Shown piece by piece: positions 11,501-22,700 of a stretch of DNA of 64,000 nt (the stretch's first letter is position 1; the number at the start of each line of letters is the position of its first letter). The DNA comes from Amanita rubescens (lineage: Eukaryota; Basidiomycota; Agaricomycetes; Agaricales; Amanitaceae), in contig WION01000184.1 in assembly GCA_015039365.1 (NCBI GenBank), positions 1 to 64,000 on the forward strand. The letters are read 5' to 3'. The translations under genes and the position numbers were made by a program. The notes under the pieces were generated by a model. That model saw only the letters and a list, made by a program, of their open reading frames with translations, was not told where the DNA came from and did not search any database.

Positions 11501-12146
11501 GAGCGCTTTACTCTCCCCCCCCTAAGATTCTCGGAGTCCGAGCTCAATCCGAGCAGTCCTAGGACTCCACTCGGAGTGAGCTCGGAGTCCGAGCTCAGTC
11601 CTCGGACTGAGGAAGTGGCAGGGATGCCACTCAAATCCTCAAGTCCGAGTCCGAGCTCAGTCCGAGCTCAATCCGAGTGGAGTCCGAGCTCAGCTCGGAC
11701 TTGGGCTCTCAGTCCTCGGACTGGGAAGCTCGGAGTCCGAGTGGAGTCCGAGCAATCCGAGTGGAGTCCGAGCAGTCCGAGCACCCCCAAGCAAGAGCGG
11801 GGGCCAGTGCCGACATTGGCAGGGCCTTATATACATATGGCCAGTCAGTTTGGCACTATTTGGCACTATTTGGAATTGTCTACACCTACAATAAAATCCC
11901 AAAAAATATTTAAAAAATGCAGAAAAATCATGTGATTCCAGTCATACAAAAATGGTAAAGCCAAACAAGCCCAAACTTGAGATATTTGCAAAATACTTTT
12001 TCAGACGCTTCATGTGAGAAATTTGAAAAGTCTGCAAAAAATCTTGAAAAATGCGGAAAAATCATGTGATCCAGGTCATATAAGAATGGTGAAGCTAAAT
12101 AAACTCAAACTTGAGATATTTGCAAAATACCTAAGTTTGACTCACC

Positions 12147-12344
12147 TGTTAAGCCGGCAAAGTCCGGCAAATTAGCCGTGGTGACTCACTGAGTCACCTT
12201 GGCCAGTTAGCCGTATTCTGCGCTTTCCCCTTCACTTTCAATAATTGCTGTTACTGTAAATGTCAGACTTTGCTTTTTTCAGTCTTACTAGCCTACGACA
12301 GTATATATTTATTATGTAATACCCCTTCCGGTGCATCCCGTATA
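12147..12344 (+). repeat. Left terminal inverted repeat of KDZ transposon 1
   Basis: It begins TGTTAAGCCGGCAAAGTCCG, then has the near-palindrome GTGACTCACTGAGTCAC, and continues through TAATACCCCTTCCG near 12340. It matches the reverse complement of 25631-25827 with few substitutions and one short insertion in the right copy. Weaker similarity continues about 30 bp further inward. Confidence 0.9.
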
Positions 12345-12451
12345 TTATAAGTTGCCACATCAAATCAAATGTTTGTTAGTAGTCCACATTTATTTATAGA
12401 CCACATTTATATTACGCAAAACATAGATAGTGTAATGGTATATAAAAGGCT

Positions 12452-15030
12452 TTAGACTGCCTCATCATTCACGTCCTCCTCTGAAACAACGGCCTTGCTT
12501 TTGAACTGGCGTGCACGTCGCCGGGGGGCACCGGCCTTACCCGAACGAGTCTGCATTCTTCGAGTAGTTGAGGCCACAGCACCCGCGGAACCATGCGGCT
12601 CCTCGTCGTTCTCACCGTCCTCTTGGTCATCAAGGGCCAATTTCCTGTGCTTTGTCTTCGGAACACAACTGCGGCCGCCGGCCTTGGGATGAGTTTGTCG
12701 GCTCCGAGAAGGCATCAGACCAGAAGACAAGCCGTCCTCGTCATCCTCGGCCTCGTAATCATCCTCGGCCTCGTAATCATCCTCCTCGCCATCCTCGCCA
12801 TCCTCTCCCTCGTCTGATGGCTCGAGAGCCACCATCTTCCTCGGTTTCCCTTTGTCACATCGTCGCTTACGCTTACGGCCAACAGATTCCCCGGCTGTTT
12901 CTCGCTCATTGATTGATTCCCGGTGAAGCCTCATGTCACGATCAGAAAGCTTCACCCAATGGCATATTTGTGTTCTGAGTGCTTGTCGAAGTTTTCGCAA
13001 GTCTTCGACGCTCGTAAGACTCGCGGGATTGGTGAATTTGACGCCGTCTGGCCAACCAACGAGCTTGACTTGGTACTTTGAGACAATTGATTTTTCATAG
13101 TTGACGTAGTTCATGGTTATGTTGTCCATGTTGGTTATGTATTCTAATTTCCCATAAGAAAGCAAGAAAGATGATAACAACCGAATACTTACTTAGGCCG
13201 CCGAGAACATAGCTGCTACATTGCGTCCGCAGGCCCTGCCACGAATCGGCTTTCCTTCCATCTGGATTTTATTGTTAGAAAGAATATAATGAATAAAAAT
13301 GAAGTCAGCGTACGTCTGTCGTTCGAGCAAGCCCAGTGTTCAAATTTCCGCAGTAAATTCCATGCCTCGGTATTGAGAACGTCCGAGAAGAAGGATTCGG
13401 TGTTTTCCGTTGCTAACCAACCCGGCATACCCAAGTCCTGCACGTGCCCCCTGGTAATGAACAAAAAGGCATGGGCACCGGTCCGAGAAGCGAGATTATC
13501 AGCCTTATGTTCATTAGCTGAAGAAAAGGAACGGAACACTATAAACGTACTTCCTGTGATAAATGTTGCATGGTAAACCGCATGTCTTGGGCGGCAGATA
13601 AGTTTGTTGCCCTTGCGCCCTTGTGCTTGAGCCCACGGTGGTCTTCTAGCTCCTGCAAAACCTCGTTCTTCTCCTCCTCCGTCATTTCCTGCATTATCTG
13701 CTCGACGTTGATCATCTTTTGAACTTCGAGCAGCTTCAGCCGGTTTCCTTCTTCCCGGCCTATATGCAGTTACTGAGTAAGGTGATAGAAAGCGGGATTG
13801 TGAAACGACGAACCTTCATTGAGCTCTATTACTTTCTTGTGAAGTATCGCATTCTTGAGATTGGGCTTTCGAGTATTTTTCAAGGTTGACGACGAGGTAA
13901 GCAAGACGCGGATGTATGCTTCCTTCTTCCTGAACTTTGCCGCAAGGTCTTTTACCATCTTTTCGCGCAGGTTGTGGAAGGCTTTGACCTCTGCTTGTAA
14001 GGCCTCGGCATTCTCTTTAATACGCTCGCGCCTCATTTTCTCAGTTTGCCGTTCAGCTTGGGTTTTTGGGCGGTACTGGCGGTGCCGAACTGGTTGTACG
14101 CCAAATGATGTTGGCTGGCGTTTGGCCCACATGCTTGAATCAGCCGTGGGATCATCTGGCGCATCATCCGCCATGCCTAACAGCTCGCGTTCGTGATTGA
14201 GGAGGATTTGATATTTTTCAAGCTGCTCGTCGCGTGTATGACCATCACTGGGCTGTTGTTCGGCAGAGAAATTCAGCGTCTGCGAGCGGTGCATGCTAGT
14301 GGACACTTACAGGCTCATCCCGATCATTATCTGCGGCCACGGTTTCACTCGCGTTTTCACCAGCATGATTGTTCACACTGCTATCTCTACCGCGTCTGTC
14401 TGGACCTGCATCTCTCTTGTCTTGAAGCTCTCCAAGAGGCACACCTGTTCGCTGGCATGTGGGGGAAGCTGGTGGCCGAGTGTTGGTGCTAGTAGTGCAA
14501 GAACTGAATTACCACATAAGCGAAATCATCCGGTTACAAAGAGCCAATTCAACCCACCTCTGCTGGGAAGACGCGGGTGCATTGGGTATTCCATGACTTG
14601 AAAACGAGTGGGTATTATTACTGCCGAATTGGAATGGCTCGGGTATTTGCTTGTTTGTAAGGTATGAATTGTTGGCGAGTGAGCTTGATATGTATTGACG
14701 CCTTGAATCATTTACAGAATTACTATTCACATCATGAGAAGTTCCGGAGAAGTTTGAAGGAGCGTGGGGTTGTGAATGAGTGACCTCGGAAAGTGGTGGA
14801 CGTATGCCAGTGCCTGAGGACGGCGGACCCAGTGACGGACCTAAGGTCGGAATCCTCGAAGTTATAACGGACCTTGCTGGGTTATAGGACTGTCTTTGAA
14901 GCTCTGAAGAACCTCCTGCCGACTCTGTGCGACGACTTTGGGAGTTTGAGGGCGAAGCGATGCCGCTCTGTCCATGAGCTTGGGGAGGCTGGAGAGGAAT
15001 GTTCTCGTCTCCTCGACGATGGGCCATCAA
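12452..15030 (-). CDS. KDZ-1 accessory protein: coiled-coil and acidic C-terminus, 7 exons
   Basis: I trace seven minus-strand exons, approximately 15030-14558, 14488-14311, 14298-13814, 13760-13551, 13517-13315, 13261-13206 and 13143-12452. The D/E junction phase is unresolved. The N-terminus is Ser/Pro/Gln-rich and probably disordered. Next comes a strongly charged helical region (QTEKMRRERIKENAEALQAE, then FRKKEAYIRVLL), then a compact region (GAHAFLFITRGHVQDLGMPG and YQVKLVGWPDGVKFTNPASL). The tail alternates basic clusters (GRKRKRRCDKGK) with runs of Asp and Glu. The middle and WPDGVKF regions resemble hypothetical proteins I associate with Agaricomycete repeats. A chromatin- or DNA-binding role is plausible but unproven. 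No in-frame stop was found in the traced exons. Confidence 0.65.
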
Positions 15031-15238
15031 GGAGAGAAGAGCCGCTGAGAAGAGCTGCCTGTGAATAGTATGACCCGAACAGCGAAGGGCTACTTAGCCC
15101 CCATGTTTGTATACGTGAGAACGGAACTTGGCGCAAACAGCGACACGTTGCACTCCCAAGCTCGTTCATCCTTCTGCACCCCCAAGTTCCTTCATTCTTC
15201 CCACCTACATCTCAGCTGCCTTTGACACCGAACGCACC

Positions 15239-15582
15239 ATGATGGCCGATAGTGCGTCCACCCTTTCCCTCAGCTAATTTTCTTACGGAATGGCCATAGA
15301 CTCATTCTTCGGGCGCTGGCAGTGCGCGAAGCCCTGGACCCACAGATATTACCTCGATGATGGACGGCCTTCGTATCAAAGACAAAGTTCAGCAATTACT
15401 TCGTGAATACATGGGTAACAAGTCCTATAATCAGCCGGGACGGTTTTCATGCTATGTTGTATATCGTGGCCGCGAAACGGGCGTCTTTAATACTTGGTAC
15501 GTCATCTCCATTTCACAAGAGCAGTACTCAGCTATCCATTCAATAGGTATATGACTCATCACTCGGTGAACGGGTGGCCCGG
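15239..15582 (+). pseudogene. Viroplasmin-type (RNase H1 N-terminal-like) domain gene, part 1
   Basis: The domain is a small fold that binds RNA-DNA hybrids in RNase H1 and also occurs in plant pararetroviral inclusion proteins; here it is a transposon cargo gene. An ATG at 15239 or 15357 starts it and the leader splicing is unresolved. The domain begins CYVVYRGRETGVFNTW. A GTACGT donor splits the last Trp codon after TG, and the acceptor ends at 15546. The exon then runs to 15582, where the LTR element 15583-17737 has inserted, duplicating CCGG. The frame continues at 17742 once the insertion and one CCGG are removed. Confidence 0.72.
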
Positions 15583-15921
15583 TGAAACAACGAAACGGAG
15601 GTTGCGTTGGGTGCAACCTCCGAGGCTCGGTGTTTGCCGAGCGAGTTCGGCAGCACCGAAAGGTGCTCGCCCAACTTCGGTCGCACTCTCGGGGCTCAGG
15701 AACTTAGATGCGAAGTGAGGGGAAAGTAAACTGTATAAAACTAACTACGATGGGGTATATAAACTACATGCCTCGTGTGCTACGTGCGTAATACGGTCCG
15801 AAACGTATCCGATACCGAGTCTCGGAGCTCCGATCCGAGGTTCCGAGTCTCGGAAGCTTGAGCGAGGGTTTCGGCGAGGTTTGAGTGTCGATTCCAACGT
15901 AGCCGGAATCGGTACGTTACA
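15583..15921 (-). repeat. LTR (3' in element orientation), 339 bp
   Basis: On the plus strand it reads TGAAACAACG to GTACGTTACA and is identical by eye to 17399-17737. It contains a GGTATATAAAC TATA-like box and a GC-rich stem-like segment GGTTGCGTTGGGTGCAACC. Confidence 0.9.
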
Positions 15922-17383
15922 CCCGCTGGGAACTTTTAAACGTTGACGTCCTCGTCAACCTGCGTCGCGTTGGCGAAGACCGAGATAGGACGTCGGAAGC
16001 GAGAGGAGTGTCGGCGAGGAGGGGATGGGACGTCGGAGATGAGGCGTAGTGTCGGCCGAGTAGCAGAGGCCGGTGGTGGCGTAGACAAAGTGTTGGCGGG
16101 GTCCGTGCATGTGTAGATAGTCGATGATTCAAATAAGGAGTCGGCAGTGGCGATGAGGGGCTCAGTGGTCGTCGGTAGTCTCGGAAGTGGTCGGCGTGAT
16201 GTGGTGGCTGGTAGAGTGTAGGGGAGGGGCGTATCAAGGGTGCAGGGTAGTAGCAGCATGTTGGCGGTAGTCATCGTCGGCAGTAGAAAGTGAAAAGGTG
16301 TGGGTGCGCATCCCACATTTCCGGCCACCCCCGCTCGGTGAGGGGTGTACCTTGCGCTCCAGTAAATCATTCGGCGGCTCTGCGTGCTATAAAAAGGGTC
16401 CTAAGGTGATTCTGCGTTGTGCGTACTAATATCCGTTATCCAGAAACAACCCAACGTCCCCCACACTCCTATGGCGATTCGGGCTGGCTTGTTGAGGGGC
16501 TTGGTGCGGAAGGGATGCCGGTGGTGATGAGACGTGATGCTGAGGGTCCATTTGAGCATGGAATGCGCCGTTTGAACGAATACGGCTACGCCGTATACCG
16601 ATCCTGGGGAGAAAAGAAAAAAAAATGCTGAAAAAAAAAAATTCTTGCTCGTGTGCCGAGGTGGAATGACGCCGGAGTGTATGAGGGTGCTGATAGTGTC
16701 CGAGAGGCATGGGACGTGGCGGCGGAAGGCTGTGGCGAGTGCGAGAAGAGAAACGAGGGGGAGGAACGTGGTCTACGCGTGTTGATGGGGGAAGGAGTGC
16801 GGCTCGGTTGGCGAATGAAGGGACAGGTTAGCGTGGAGCAATCGGCTGTACTTCGGAAGTATCCAATACACGAGGTGTGTGCAAGGGAAAGGCGTAGGCT
16901 GCGGATGGGCTGCGATGGCGGCTGATGGGGTCCGATAAGGCTGCAGCGGTGCTGGTAGGCTCCGATAGGGGAACGGGGCGCGTCAAGCTGTGGTCATCGA
17001 GCGATGGAGTGCAATGCAGAGGTGGTGCATGAGGCAGACACGTGCTGCAGTGCGGTGCATGCAGATGGGCTGCGATGGCAGTTGATAGAGCTCGATGGGA
17101 TCCGATAAGGGTGCAGCGAGCTGTAAACGTTGTGCAGAGGAATATCAGCACCTGGGGCAAAGCATGACTAGCAGATGGGAGCGGACGAGAGCCGGAAGCA
17201 GGCAGTGATGTCGTTGCGCATGCCGACGAGCTGGGTACAGATGCGGCGCGTTTGGCGGTAACCAACAGACGTATGAGAGCCGGAATGAGCTGATGGGGCC
17301 GTCCAAAAGAATAAAAGCCTCCGGGGCTGTGCGCAAGTGAAAGCGAGCGTGAATGAGCGTGAGTGCAACCCGAATTGGACCGA

Positions 17384-17396
17384 GCGGTGGGCTCCA
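17384..17396 (-). other. Primer-binding site of the LTR element
   Basis: Read on the minus strand this is TGGAGCCCACCGC, two bases after the LTR end, and it would pair with a tRNA 3' end finishing in CCA. The same 13-mer follows the 5' LTR of the gag-only element at 29225-29237, so both use the same primer tRNA. Confidence 0.7.
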
Positions 17397-17398
17397 GT

Positions 17399-17737
17399 TG
17401 AAACAACGAAACGGAGGTTGCGTTGGGTGCAACCTCCGAGGCTCGGTGTTTGCCGAGCGAGTTCGGCAGCACCGAAAGGTGCTCGCCCAACTTCGGTCGC
17501 ACTCTCGGGGCTCAGGAACTTAGATGCGAAGTGAGGGGAAAGTAAACTGTATAAAACTAACTACGATGGGGTATATAAACTACATGCCTCGTGTGCTACG
17601 TGCGTAATACGGTCCGAAACGTATCCGATACCGAGTCTCGGAGCTCCGATCCGAGGTTCCGAGTCTCGGAAGCTTGAGCGAGGGTTTCGGCGAGGTTTGA
17701 GTGTCGATTCCAACGTAGCCGGAATCGGTACGTTACA
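17399..17737 (-). repeat. LTR (5' in element orientation), 339 bp
   Basis: This is the partner of 15583-15921, with no difference seen by eye. It is followed by the CCGG duplication at 17738-17741, where the interrupted coding exon resumes. Confidence 0.9.
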
Positions 17738-17741
17738 CCGG

Positions 17742-17955
17742 TAACGCCTACAAGGGGTTTCACGACCGTCTTGAAGCTGAGGCTTCATATAACGATTGGT
17801 TTGCATTCTTGGAGCGCAAAGTGAATGAAAGAGCTACTTCTACTACGTCGCGCTCTCCAACGCGTAGTTCAACCACTTCAGCACTTACTGCTCCGCGCGC
17901 TTCAGCATTTGTGTCGGCGCCGGCGCTCTCGCCCGTATCTTCTCCAATTGCACGG
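17742..17955 (+). pseudogene. Viroplasmin-type domain gene, part 2
   Basis: This is the continuation of the exon cut at 15582. It finishes the first domain (AYKGFHDRLEAEASYNDW) and then reads a Ser/Thr/Ala/Pro-rich linker up to 17955. There a 397 bp solo LTR has inserted, with flanks ACGG and ATGG. No stop codon lies in this part, so the gene was intact when the LTR elements landed. Confidence 0.72.
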
Positions 17956-18352
17956 TGAAACGATCAGAAGAAGGCCGATGCGGAAGTGCGTTCGGCCAAA
18001 GGGACTACGGAGGTCAGTCCGAAGGGAGTCTCGGGTGCAGAGAGGGTGCCGAAGATGAAGGTGAACGAGTGGAAGGTGTCCGAAGCACCGAGGAACGAAG
18101 GGAACGAAAGGAATCGAACTCGGAGCAGTAATGGGGTGATAATTCGCTCAGTACAACTACGTACACAATGGTATATATACTACGGAGGCACGAGGTGACC
18201 ATGTGACAATTCCTGCACCGAGTCCGAGGCCTGTGCATGCGTCCGAACACAAACGATCATCCTCCGGGGTCGAGCATAGGCTCGGAGTGCTTCGGGGAGC
18301 TTCGGAAGGATTCGGAGATCGGTTCCAACGTAGCCGGAATCGGCTCGTTACA
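17956..18352 (-). mobile_element. Solo LTR, 397 bp, same family as the gag-only element
   Basis: On the plus strand it reads TGAAACGATC to CTCGTTACA and has the same 397 bp length as the LTRs at 28826-29222 and 31055-31451, which it closely matches in reverse complement. The flanking 4-mers are ACGG (17952-17955) and ATGG (18353-18356). In element orientation these are CCGT and CCAT, which differ by one CpG transition. No internal region is left. Confidence 0.88.
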
Positions 18353-18356
18353 ATGG

Positions 18357-18650
18357 TCCACATCTCCCCAAGTTGTGGAGCCTCCTAGTCCCACCTTTTC
18401 TCATTCGATAATTCTTGGGGGAACTCCGTTCTATTTAGTTATCCGTGGCGAGCACCCGGGTGTCTATCCGAATATGTATGTCTCTCCTCTTCCAAATAAA
18501 ACTCTTGTAACTGATAAATAAATTAGTCTGGCTGCAGACGACGCATTGGGTCTAGCACCTGACGCTCTTATTCGACGAGTTTTTGGAGAATTGGATGCTT
18601 TACGCACCTTTGCTAGGCTTTCCGCGGCGAATCAAGTCCACAGGATTTGA
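18357..18650 (+). pseudogene. Viroplasmin-type domain gene, part 3 (3' end)
   Basis: The linker continues and leads into a second, shorter domain-like copy, PFYLVIRGEHPGVYPN. An intron with a GTATGT donor follows, then a last exon ending LSAANQVHRI and TGA at 18648-18650. Parts 1, 2 and 3 read in one frame once both LTR insertions and one copy of each duplication are removed. In its present state the gene would be disrupted unless the inserts were spliced out. Confidence 0.68.
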
Positions 18651-18925
18651 TTACTGTGATATTTTTGTATATGTATATAGTCAATAGTTCAGTCCGACAT
18701 GTAGTATGCCGTTTTTGTTTTTGAATTGACGTTATGTTGGCTCTGCATGTCGCACGCAAAAGGAAGGAAATGTGGCTCCACAAATTGCATACAAAAGATA
18801 GCAAACAAAAATGAATGAAAGTATGAATGAGGGAAGTCGGGTAATGTAAAAGTAAAGAAAGCTAATATACAAAGTACGGATGATGTAGAAGTAGAGACAC
18901 GCAAGTAGGCAAGACTACGTAGAAG

Positions 18926-19312
18926 CGATATTCCATCAGTGGAGGTAGCGACAAGCGTCGAACATTGTACGATGTGAGTCACTACCTAGTGTTGGGAGAA
19001 CGCTGCGCTAGCCAAGCGCTTGTTGTCTGGCCACCCGGTTACTCTATCTCTCGTCCTAGCGGGACTGCGGCAGTTATGAACTGTTGCAGTTGAACGGGTT
19101 GTGCCAACTAAACGCATGAACGATGTTCCATCAGTGGCCAGAGCCTGGTAGTGACAAGCGTCGAACATTCGCTGTACGATAAGTCACTAGCTATGTTGGG
19201 AGAACGCCGCGCTCGCCAAGCGCTTGCTGTCCTGCTGCCCGGTTACTCTATCTCTCATCCTAGCGGGACTGTAACTGTTGCAATTGAATGGGTTGTGCCA
19301 ACTAAACGCATG
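18926..19312 (+). repeat. Tandem duplication, two units of about 195 bp
   Basis: The units (about 18926-19120 and 19121-19312) share TTCCATCAGTGG, GACAAGCGTCGAACATT, GTTGGGAGAACGC, CCGGTTACTCTATCTCTC and GTGCCAACTAAACGCATG. They lie between the viroplasmin-type gene and the transposase gene of KDZ transposon 1, in an otherwise gene-free 1.1 kb stretch (18651-19728). They could be regulatory, but nothing else supports that. Confidence 0.75.
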
Positions 19313-19728
19313 CACATTGAAGTTGCCATCAATCTCTTCAAGCTTTAAGTACGGCACAGCTCAATCAAGGCTACTCGATCAGCGGGCATCGGTTCCTCTC
19401 CCAGCTTGAATATCTGGTAATCACTTACCCTTCTCCCTTCTAACTCAAACCTCATTGCTTGACAGTTAGGAACTGCCGCTATGTAAGCAGGCAGTGCTGT
19501 GCGACATAATGATATTATTTGCCTACAATGACAATATTTCTACAATCCACGGCGGCCTGAACACGCTAGTACTTAGTCACAATAACAATACATGTACACT
19601 TCACGACATTGCGATTCAAAAGCTGATCAACCTAGATCAAGCAGAGATAAGAGATGATCGATAATCAGTCTGGGCTCGTGTGACATACATGACATGTGTC
19701 ACTCTACACGCTCGCGACCACTACTGGC

Positions 19729-22700
19729 ATGAAAAAGGGATCTCTTTCATCCAAGAGATTCCGTAATTATGGCCAAGGTGGCGTTGCGATGCGCCAACAT
19801 GGTCGGGCAGTGAGCCGAAGCCAAGTTGACCGGGAAATTGCAAAGAATGCTGCTCGCCAGATGCCACATCAAGAAAGTGCGTTGTGCTACGTCTTTTTGA
19901 TACTATCCAATTAATGCTATTTAGTATCGTCTATGGAGTCAAACTCTCTTAATGCCATCGACACACAATCAGATGGTTTCGAAGATGTTGAGATGGATGA
20001 ATCATACATGGCCGAGGAAACTCTTGATGGAACACACCTTATCGACTTAAGCCACGCGGGTGGCGAATTTTTTGAGTTGGTGAACGATGATATGAAGCGA
20101 TACTGGTGAGTGTTCACAGACGCAAAAAAGAGCTTCAACTAATTGCGAGCTAGGCGTCGTACCAGAAAAGATGCGAGCACAAGAAAGGATAGGACCGAAA
20201 ACCGTATCTCCGCGTTTCTTGCGCAAATGGATGCCATCGTATGCTCTTACAAGAAATGGAGCTATCAGATGAAAGATAAAGACAATCCCGATGCAATTTC
20301 CAAGCCGTCTAATGAAGAAGTGGAAGGAATGGGTAGCATTGTGTTATTTGATACTTATAGTAAGCTTGTAGTGATTTTCTGCCTTTCTTTAAACTAATTT
20401 ACTTTAGAGACATGCAAAACTCAGTATTCAATGATACGAAGTGATGAATATGTTTCAGCAGCTTTAGTGCGTCAAGGCATGATACCAAGCGCTCCGTTCA
20501 GGCCTAAATACGCGTTTTCGACATGTCTGCTGGCGTTATATCGGAACTTACAATGCCGTTGCCCTCATCTTGCCCGCCAGTCGTTCGTAAAAGGGCTGAC
20601 CGATATGCAGGGAGTAAGTTATTTATTTTACACTAAATCGATGCTAAGGACACTACAGCTGCCCTATAAACCCTATTACACCGTTGTTTTTTCAATTTGC
20701 GTCGACTTGTACCTAGATATCCTTGAAAGAGTTCGAATCAAAGTCTTGGAGGTCTTACAGCGTAACCGCCCGCTATGGCGTGTAAAGAATACGTGTCCTG
20801 CTTGTTCATATAAGCTCCACGGCGAAGAGGACCTCAGATTCAAGATGTTGGTCGCAATGGATGGCAACAACTCGTTAAAGCGGCTGCGGAGGACTGGAGG
20901 GGTAAAAAATGGAATGGATGTGCGGAGGAGCCGCTGCGCTCTTCCAGATTCGCGAACTGCTCCGGGAGACTACTATCTATCACGAGAGGAGGTCAACAAA
21001 TGGGTGAAAGACGTTCATCAGAAGAAACGTGGAGCGGTTCGACCTGTGAGTTGTTGGAATCTCGTATTTATGGTATATTACTAAATCTTACACCCAGCAA
21101 GGCAACGAGGAACAAACCACCTGTTCAAGCCGCTGGAGCAACATGGACGACAAACTCACCTCACGCATGTGGGAGATCTTTGACGAGACGGGGATCTTCT
21201 TAGCGCTATGTCGCCATAGTTTTGTTTTGCTGGTAACCGATATGGTCCGCAGCGGTGAGCTGTAAGTGCTCAACTTCTTTCGCATTTTCAAGCTAATTAT
21301 CAATCACAGTGCCAAGTACCCATTAGCAATCACCAACATCCTCCTTCAAGCATTCGGCCGTGATCTTGGTATCAGCTATGATATCGGGTGCAAGTTTGGA
21401 ACAACAGTGGAGAATAGCCCATTGGGCGATTTAGCTGCTCAGCTTAACTTTCGAGCGCTTGTCGGATCTTTCCATGGACACGCGCACGACTGAATATGTC
21501 AGCTGTCATATTTGGCGACTTATGTTGAAGGCCTGGGCCTGGAAGACTTGGAAGGTTGTGAAAGGTTTTTCTCCAAGTCAAACGCAGTTGCAGCTTCAGT
21601 TCGCTATGCAAGCATGTTCCATCGACAACAAAGTATTGTGAACTACATGCGGCACATTGACAACTACGAAACCTATGCTAATTTAAGTAAGTTTGCCTCC
21701 ATTTGATTTAATCGTTTGTGAACTGAATATAATCTTTTCAGGCAAGTTTCTTGTGGATAATTACAAGCAAGCTTTGGGGATCTTACAGTCAGAGCCTCTG
21801 TTATGGAAGATGATGGAACAGCATGGAATAACGGACCCAACTGTCTTCACTACGTGGCTCGCCGAGGAAAAGGCTTATCTGACCCGGCTACGATCGGAGC
21901 CGCCGAAGGAGACACTTGAAATGGAGTATTATGAGTATCTCGTTGAATTCTATAAATGCCAGTACGTAACCCCCTCTTTGGCACCGACATTCCTGTTAAA
22001 CAATCATCAGAGAAGAACTCGATGGGGTTGACGTCTTCTACAACACTACTCCTAGCAATATCAGCCAACGAGATTACATGAGGTCCATCGAAACGAAGCG
22101 CCGCCATGCCATCGAGAAGCGAGACAATTCTCTCAAATGTGTCCATGAGCTTGAAGTAAAGCTGCACGTAACGCAACGATGGGAGCCGGGCTCGACGGAA
22201 TGGAAAGCGGCGGCGGCAAAAGTTTCACTTCGTGAATACCGAAGAGCTGTTGACAAGCTCGAAAGCTTGGTTGTATCGCGACTTTTTGAACTCTCAAAGA
22301 TGAATATGTCTGAAACTTGTGAGTATCAGCTTAAAGCCATAATGAATCTTGTTCTGACAGATATCCTCAGGTTATAAGCTACGGCGACACATTGCGAAGG
22401 CTTTGAAAGCGAGGTCGAAGGCTATCAAGGCGGCGCTCGAGAAGTATAATACAGCTGCGGCTGCTCGCAACCCCCCCGCACCCCAACTCACCTGGAGTGA
22501 CATTGTCGACTATGCATTCCTGGCCGATTTCGACCTCCTCCGTGATACCCGGGAGGACGTTCATCAGAAACCGTGGGCATCTCAAACGATTAGAGTCCTC
22601 CGTGATCAATACTTCAAGTTGCAACGCGCAAGCGAAGAGATTGGCAGGCTGAACATCGAGATTCGCTGCGTGGTTACTTACATGGCGGACGAGACTGTTT

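Larger units (their letters stand above)
15583..17737 (-). mobile_element. LTR retrotransposon without coding capacity, identical LTRs
   Basis: Two 339 bp direct repeats (15583-15921 and 17399-17737), identical by eye, flank 1.48 kb of internal sequence. In minus orientation each LTR runs TGTAACG to GTTTCA. A tRNA-type primer-binding site lies next to the 5' LTR (17384-17396). The duplication is CCGG (15579-15582, 17738-17741). The longest minus-strand ORF (16828-17502) runs into the LTR and shows no gag, protease or polymerase motif, so I treat the element as non-autonomous. It sits in a coding exon of the viroplasmin-type gene. Identical LTRs mean a very recent insertion. Confidence 0.88.

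Noticed and set aside
11438..11935. 165-codon ORF rich in Ser, Glu and Pro
   Set aside because: It is a translation of the CGGAGTCC subterminal repeats at the left end of the 11501-27305 element.
12495..12912. Plus-strand ORFs of 65-114 codons
   Set aside because: They are antisense to the acidic/basic last exon of the KDZ-1 accessory gene, where biased codons keep several frames open.
16828..17502. 224-codon minus-strand ORF in the LTR element
   Set aside because: It overlaps the LTR, has no gag, protease or polymerase motif, and its Ser/Pro/His/Arg composition fits GC-rich non-coding DNA.
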